From CAZOIA01 sp964579675 (GTDB taxonomy: Bacteria; Planctomycetota; Phycisphaerae; UBA1845; PWPN01): a DNA stretch of 9,055 nucleotides. Numbering within the stretch: position 1 is the stretch's first letter; each line of letters opens with the position of its first letter. The notes beneath the pieces are model-generated. The model saw only the letters and a list, made by a program, of their open reading frames with translations, did not search any database and was not told the DNA's origin. The stretch lies in the NCBI GenBank assembly GCA_964579675.1, contig CAZOIA010000213.1, positions 1 to 9,055 on the forward strand, in the 5' to 3' direction. Of this stretch, positions 7,601-9,055 are shown piece after piece. The translations under genes were made by a program, and so were the position numbers.

Positions 7601-8290
7601 GACGAGGACGACGACGTCGACCAGGAGGACCTTGCCGTCGCTCAAGGCTGCATGAGCGGGGCCAATGTGCCGGGCGATCCCGATTGCGGGATTGAGTTGA
7701 CGGCCACCGCTTGGCGCAGCGTGAGGCTCCACGGCGGTCCCGTCAGCGACGAGTTGGCGATCGAGATGGACCCCCTGGCCACGGGAAATGGTTTCCGGGG
7801 CCCGACCGTTGAGCCCCGCGTGGGCGGGATCCAGAAGATCGAGGTCGATTTCAGCCAGGCCGTCCAGTTGGTACCGGGCGCCAACGTCGAAGCGGTCGAG
7901 GTGATGACGGGCACGAGCTATTCGGCAAGTTCGCTCACGCTAGCCAACGGTGACATGACCTTGGAGATTGGCTTCGATCCGGGCGTCTTGCCGGACGAGA
8001 CGTGTTACATCATCGACCTGGCCAGGGCGGTCGAGGGTTCAGCGGGCCAGCCCCTTGCCGGTGACACCGAGTGCATGGTTCGATCGCTCGCCGGCGATGC
8101 GAGCGGCGACGGCGACACCAACCTGATCGACATGGCGCTTATCAAGCGCATGAACGGGCAGCCGGTCTTTCCTCCTCCTCCCGGCTATCCTGACCTGGCC
8201 AGGATCGATGTGAACGCGGATGGGACCATCGACCTGATCGACATGGCCTTGGTCAAGAGCCTGAACGGCAACTCGGCCAGTTGTCCGTGA
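4670..8290 (+). CDS. large secreted protein with four tandem repeats and two dockerin-like modules
   Basis: This protein of 1206 residues has a signal peptide at about 1-28 (MRLEKV, hydrophobic core, then PVAAPAE). A cysteine-rich, beta-looking N-terminal region (about 29-315), unrecognised, runs up to a Pro-rich linker near 318. Residues 327-417 are also unrecognised. Residues 420-515 resemble CARDB, an adhesion-type beta sandwich (DLAVRDVRVI ... ATVSNPG ... PGDELEIELPV ... RMDN). After linker 517-522 comes an unrecognised beta-rich module (523-673). Next are four repeats whose WFSTE-like starts fall near 682, 751, 816 and 879, each with GDLLS, G-x-(I/V)-V-x-x-N and GLDA. A first dockerin-like module occupies 941-1006 (DFDQDGDVDGED ... 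DEDDDVDQED, with Cys) and a second 1141-1206 (DASGDGDTNLIDMA ... DVNADGTIDLIDMA). No catalytic domain is recognised. Secretion is certain enough; a role in surface assembly or binding through dockerins is inference. The gene stands alone between its promoter and the terminator 8324-8358. Confidence 0.9.
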   Translation: MRLEKVTILLVLVALAGWCIMPVAAPAEQPCGDHDDTRVGGDDNTLSSPCIHKHREGVILPLGPTVSAIPLSSIEVDAEATFFSCMVRNFIVNVRAEFVVDLSVSTTNARMPMAFPITTHALYGDHNQFRDITISVDNAEIAYRVAMDYGVWSTWDGQLSYKGRVVNYAVHPLLERARDLRIVAPHLVAKGFDLVLYWYMPHPSSISNHIVIEYTSNSDDFSGCCHEVRDCAISSDPYHFYFDLSNARYWPGPTSCHVVLRDSGSAQWASVPMTDMATVCTEDTIELTSDASTVNVPLEDLAVPVQPAVFDCWPRRWPQPTPPPIQDFTVSWLGGAGGMIERAVIDRIPSTPNILVHADLPFVLDEHNPSEDFWACFMPPIPEPSYLDVVGCGYWGHQCHGLYESWLRVPLAGKCIMGHDLAVRDVRVIPGSGSSNWLVRATVSNPGLFAEDVVATLVICGSFVKSMEFGRIEPGDELEIELPVRWCWELPADVEVEVEPAPGEVLRMDNAAMTIYPPPPLPRHAHFVLQPDQSRVRFILSGITTESKLIGAVQLYLGDPDVPVSGAGTVGLSVDRADLVAPDFEPAPSATHNLPEPLYMFQAPWVHSTGSWNVRTGEIQFEMYLVTPHGDLPAQQPTLFSGRLTNAGLSITGLSSEPTAIPKMIMDIYAYEAPLPPPPDVWFSTEVGFHAGRIDPDAVGNIRYVSPGDLLSRRGHIVRTNHELTAHLGIMPMVPDLGLDAVVLAPRREIWFSFEEDIPRIWSETLGVWLKHGDLLSDRGYVVQTNERLLARFVRMPPVRDVGLDAVTRPPCRAIFFSTEEDFFSEALGVMVRHGDLLSNRGRIVRTNAQLMQNFNPINPIPLDFGLDAAILRPWREIWFSTEVGFTDANLGPISDGDLLSTFGYIVARNLDLVEKFGPIEDLANFGLDAMNVIVPSLTADFDQDGDVDGEDVGHLEACLSGPGVAQTDPDCLDALMDEDDDVDQEDLAVAQGCMSGANVPGDPDCGIELTATAWRSVRLHGGPVSDELAIEMDPLATGNGFRGPTVEPRVGGIQKIEVDFSQAVQLVPGANVEAVEVMTGTSYSASSLTLANGDMTLEIGFDPGVLPDETCYIIDLARAVEGSAGQPLAGDTECMVRSLAGDASGDGDTNLIDMALIKRMNGQPVFPPPPGYPDLARIDVNADGTIDLIDMALVKSLNGNSASCP
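6707..7475 (+). repeat. four tandem protein repeats (WFS/GDLLS/GLDA)
   Basis: Within the secreted protein, four units of about 69, 65, 63 and 57 residues follow one another, with (W/F)FS codons at 6713, 6920, 7115 and 7304. Each unit has (W/F)-F-S-(T/F)-E, then a variable stretch, G-D-L-L-S, G-x-(I/V)-V-x-(T/R)-N, x-L and a final G-L-D-A. DNA identity between units is modest, so the duplication is old and kept at protein level. I recall similar units in other planctomycete secreted proteins but cannot name a family. Confidence 0.8.
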
Positions 8291-8323
8291 TCAGGGCCGG
8301 ATTTCCTGGATGGATGACTTGGT

Positions 8324-8358
8324 CGCGGGGCCGGCTCATGGCCGGCCCCGCGGTTTTT
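8324..8358 (+). terminator. intrinsic terminator of the dockerin-protein gene
   Basis: A perfect 12-bp stem, CGCGGGGCCGGC (8324-8335) with GCCGGCCCCGCG (8341-8352), closes a TCATG loop and is followed by GTTTTT (8353-8358). It begins 33 bases after the stop codon. On the opposite strand no T-run follows, so it serves + strand transcription only and not the convergent toxin gene. Confidence 0.93.
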
Positions 8359-8363
8359 CTGGC

Positions 8364-8447
8364 GTGCCCGGCATGGCATTTGACCGGGAGGTGCAAGTCC
8401 TCTGGGGGCCTTGACGGTGGTAGGGACCCCTGGCGGAACAGCAAGGG
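8364..8447 (+). mobile_element. 5' fragment of a group IIC (bacterial class C) intron
   Basis: Five bases after the terminator T-tract the sequence reads GTGCCCGGCATGG, close to the GUGCG-CCCGGCAUGG start I recall for class C introns. Then come GGGAGGTGCAAGTCCTCT, GGTGGTAGGGA and GGAACAGCAAGGGT, in the order of conserved domain I segments. Local pairings support a folded RNA: CCCGG (8367-8371) with CCGGG (8384-8388), and GAGG (8388-8391) with CCTC (8399-8402). Class C introns insert behind intrinsic terminators, exactly the context here. The reverse-transcriptase gene and domains V-VI are absent, so the element is dead. The match is from memory of family sequence, not a search. Confidence 0.5.
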
Positions 8448-8993
8448 TCAGGCGTCTTCGCCGGCGAGGTCGCTGGATTCCGCCCAATCCTCGAATCGGA
8501 AACTCGGGTACAGGTCGGATACCGCCCCGCGGATTAGCATCATCCTGTCGGACGTGACCAGGACCAGGTTACGTTCAACGGCCTGCGCCACGATCCACAG
8601 GTCGTTCTCGTCGAAACCGAGTTCCCGAGCAGCGATTGGGTCATAGAACTGCTCGGCCCGCCTCTTGCGCTTCTTGTGCCATCCACCCGGTGGCGGGAAC
8701 ATTTCGGCCAGGGTTGCACGGATGTGCCCGTACGGCTCGGCGGTGTGTTTCGAAACCCGGAGGATCTGCGGCAGTTGTCTCCGGACGAACGCGGCGAACT
8801 CGTCTCGCTTGGCGCCCGTACCGGCAGGGTTCATCGCGTGTCCGTACTCGATCTCGCCGAGTGTGATCGCCGAAACGTAGAGCGGCGAGTCTGGGGCACG
8901 CGCGTCCGCGGCGGCCTTCACCGCGGGGAACCTGCCCGTGTCCCCATCAAACCAGTTCCGGATGGTGTTCGTATCCAGAAGGTACCCGTGCAC
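8448..8993 (-). CDS. VapC-like PIN-domain toxin ribonuclease
   Basis: This protein of 181 residues has the acidic residues of a PIN-domain RNase: D7 in 'YLLDTNTI', E47 in 'TLGEIEYG', D131 in 'ENDLWIVAQA' and D149 in 'VTSDRM'. VapC toxins cut tRNA or rRNA using Mg2+ held by these residues and are held inactive by a partner antitoxin. Most VapC proteins are near 130 residues; this one is longer mainly through a segment at about 97-127 rich in Pro, Lys and Arg (PPPGGWHKKRKRR). It starts with GTG at 8993, two bases after the upstream stop, and GAGGA six bases before it lies inside the antitoxin end, so the two are translationally coupled. The TGA (8450-8448) abuts the intron-like fragment. All catalytic residues are present, so the toxin looks intact. 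Confidence 0.88.
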   Translation of the reverse strand: MHGYLLDTNTIRNWFDGDTGRFPAVKAAADARAPDSPLYVSAITLGEIEYGHAMNPAGTGAKRDEFAAFVRRQLPQILRVSKHTAEPYGHIRATLAEMFPPPGGWHKKRKRRAEQFYDPIAARELGFDENDLWIVAQAVERNLVLVTSDRMMLIRGAVSDLYPSFRFEDWAESSDLAGEDA

Positions 8994-8995
8994 CC

Positions 8996-9055
8996 CTATT
9001 CCTCGCCATAGGTTTCCGCTGCGGTTCGCAGGGCTGCGAGCACTTCGGGGGAAAC
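8996..9055 (-). CDS. C-terminal end of the presumed VapC antitoxin (partial)
   Basis: The - strand frame entering from the right edge encodes 19 residues, VSPEVLAALRTAAETYGEE, and ends with TAG (8998-8996). It lies two bases before the toxin GTG and supplies the toxin's Shine-Dalgarno, as usual for antitoxin genes that precede their toxins. The short acidic helix fits the toxin-wrapping C terminus of an antitoxin. The DNA-binding part is outside the window, so its class (AbrB, ribbon-helix-helix, Phd) cannot be told. Confidence 0.6.
   Translation of the reverse strand, partial: VSPEVLAALRTAAETYGEE

Noticed and set aside
8386..8403. tRNA T-arm-like stretch GAGGTGCAAGTCCTC
   Set aside because: No acceptor stem, anticodon arm or D arm can be placed around it; the order of neighbouring motifs fits intron domain I better.
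1..9055. CRISPR array, rRNA or complete insertion sequence
   Set aside because: No regularly spaced short direct repeats, rRNA segments or transposase genes are visible on either strand.

Overview
The window looks like chromosomal DNA from a GC-rich member of the Planctomycetota, probably Phycisphaerae-like or a related metagenomic lineage. The main reason is the 1206-residue secreted protein at 4670-8290. It combines a signal peptide, a CARDB-like module, four tandem repeats and two dockerin-like calcium-loop modules, a style of protein I associate with that phylum. No ribosomal or other definitive taxonomic marker is present, so this is an inference.

Layout, left to right. The last 30 codons of a DJ-1/PfpI-family protein (3-95) are followed by a possible 43-codon ORF, a small charged helical protein (225-407) and a membrane-anchored AsmA-like protein (428-1972). 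These are tightly spaced on the + strand and could form one transcript. A short gap holds a 20-codon ORF that resembles the first residues of a Tat signal peptide and then stops. Next come an orphan receiver-domain protein (2207-2761), two hairpins, and a complete 6-phosphogluconate dehydrogenase (gnd, 2931-4337) with a strong hairpin after its stop.

The gap 4338-4669 is rich in signals. It contains a near-consensus sigma70-type promoter with a 17-nt spacer and then a 76-nt near-perfect inverted repeat (26 pairs, 20-nt loop) just after the predicted transcription start. A textbook Shine-Dalgarno sequence follows, leading into the large secreted dockerin protein. That gene ends at a strong intrinsic terminator.

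Immediately after the terminator's T-tract, 8364-8447 resembles the 5' end of a bacterial class C (group IIC) intron, a retroelement known to insert behind terminators. It is cut off exactly at the 3' end of a convergent toxin-antitoxin pair on the - strand: a VapC-like PIN-domain RNase (8448-8993) preceded by the last 19 codons of its presumed antitoxin.

Functionally the window is a mosaic: central metabolism (gnd), envelope or surface functions (AsmA-like and dockerin proteins), signalling (receiver) and small accessory elements (intron stub, toxin-antitoxin). I see no single multi-gene pathway. The observations most worth following up are the intron stub at the terminator, the long leader hairpin and the repeat/double-dockerin architecture.
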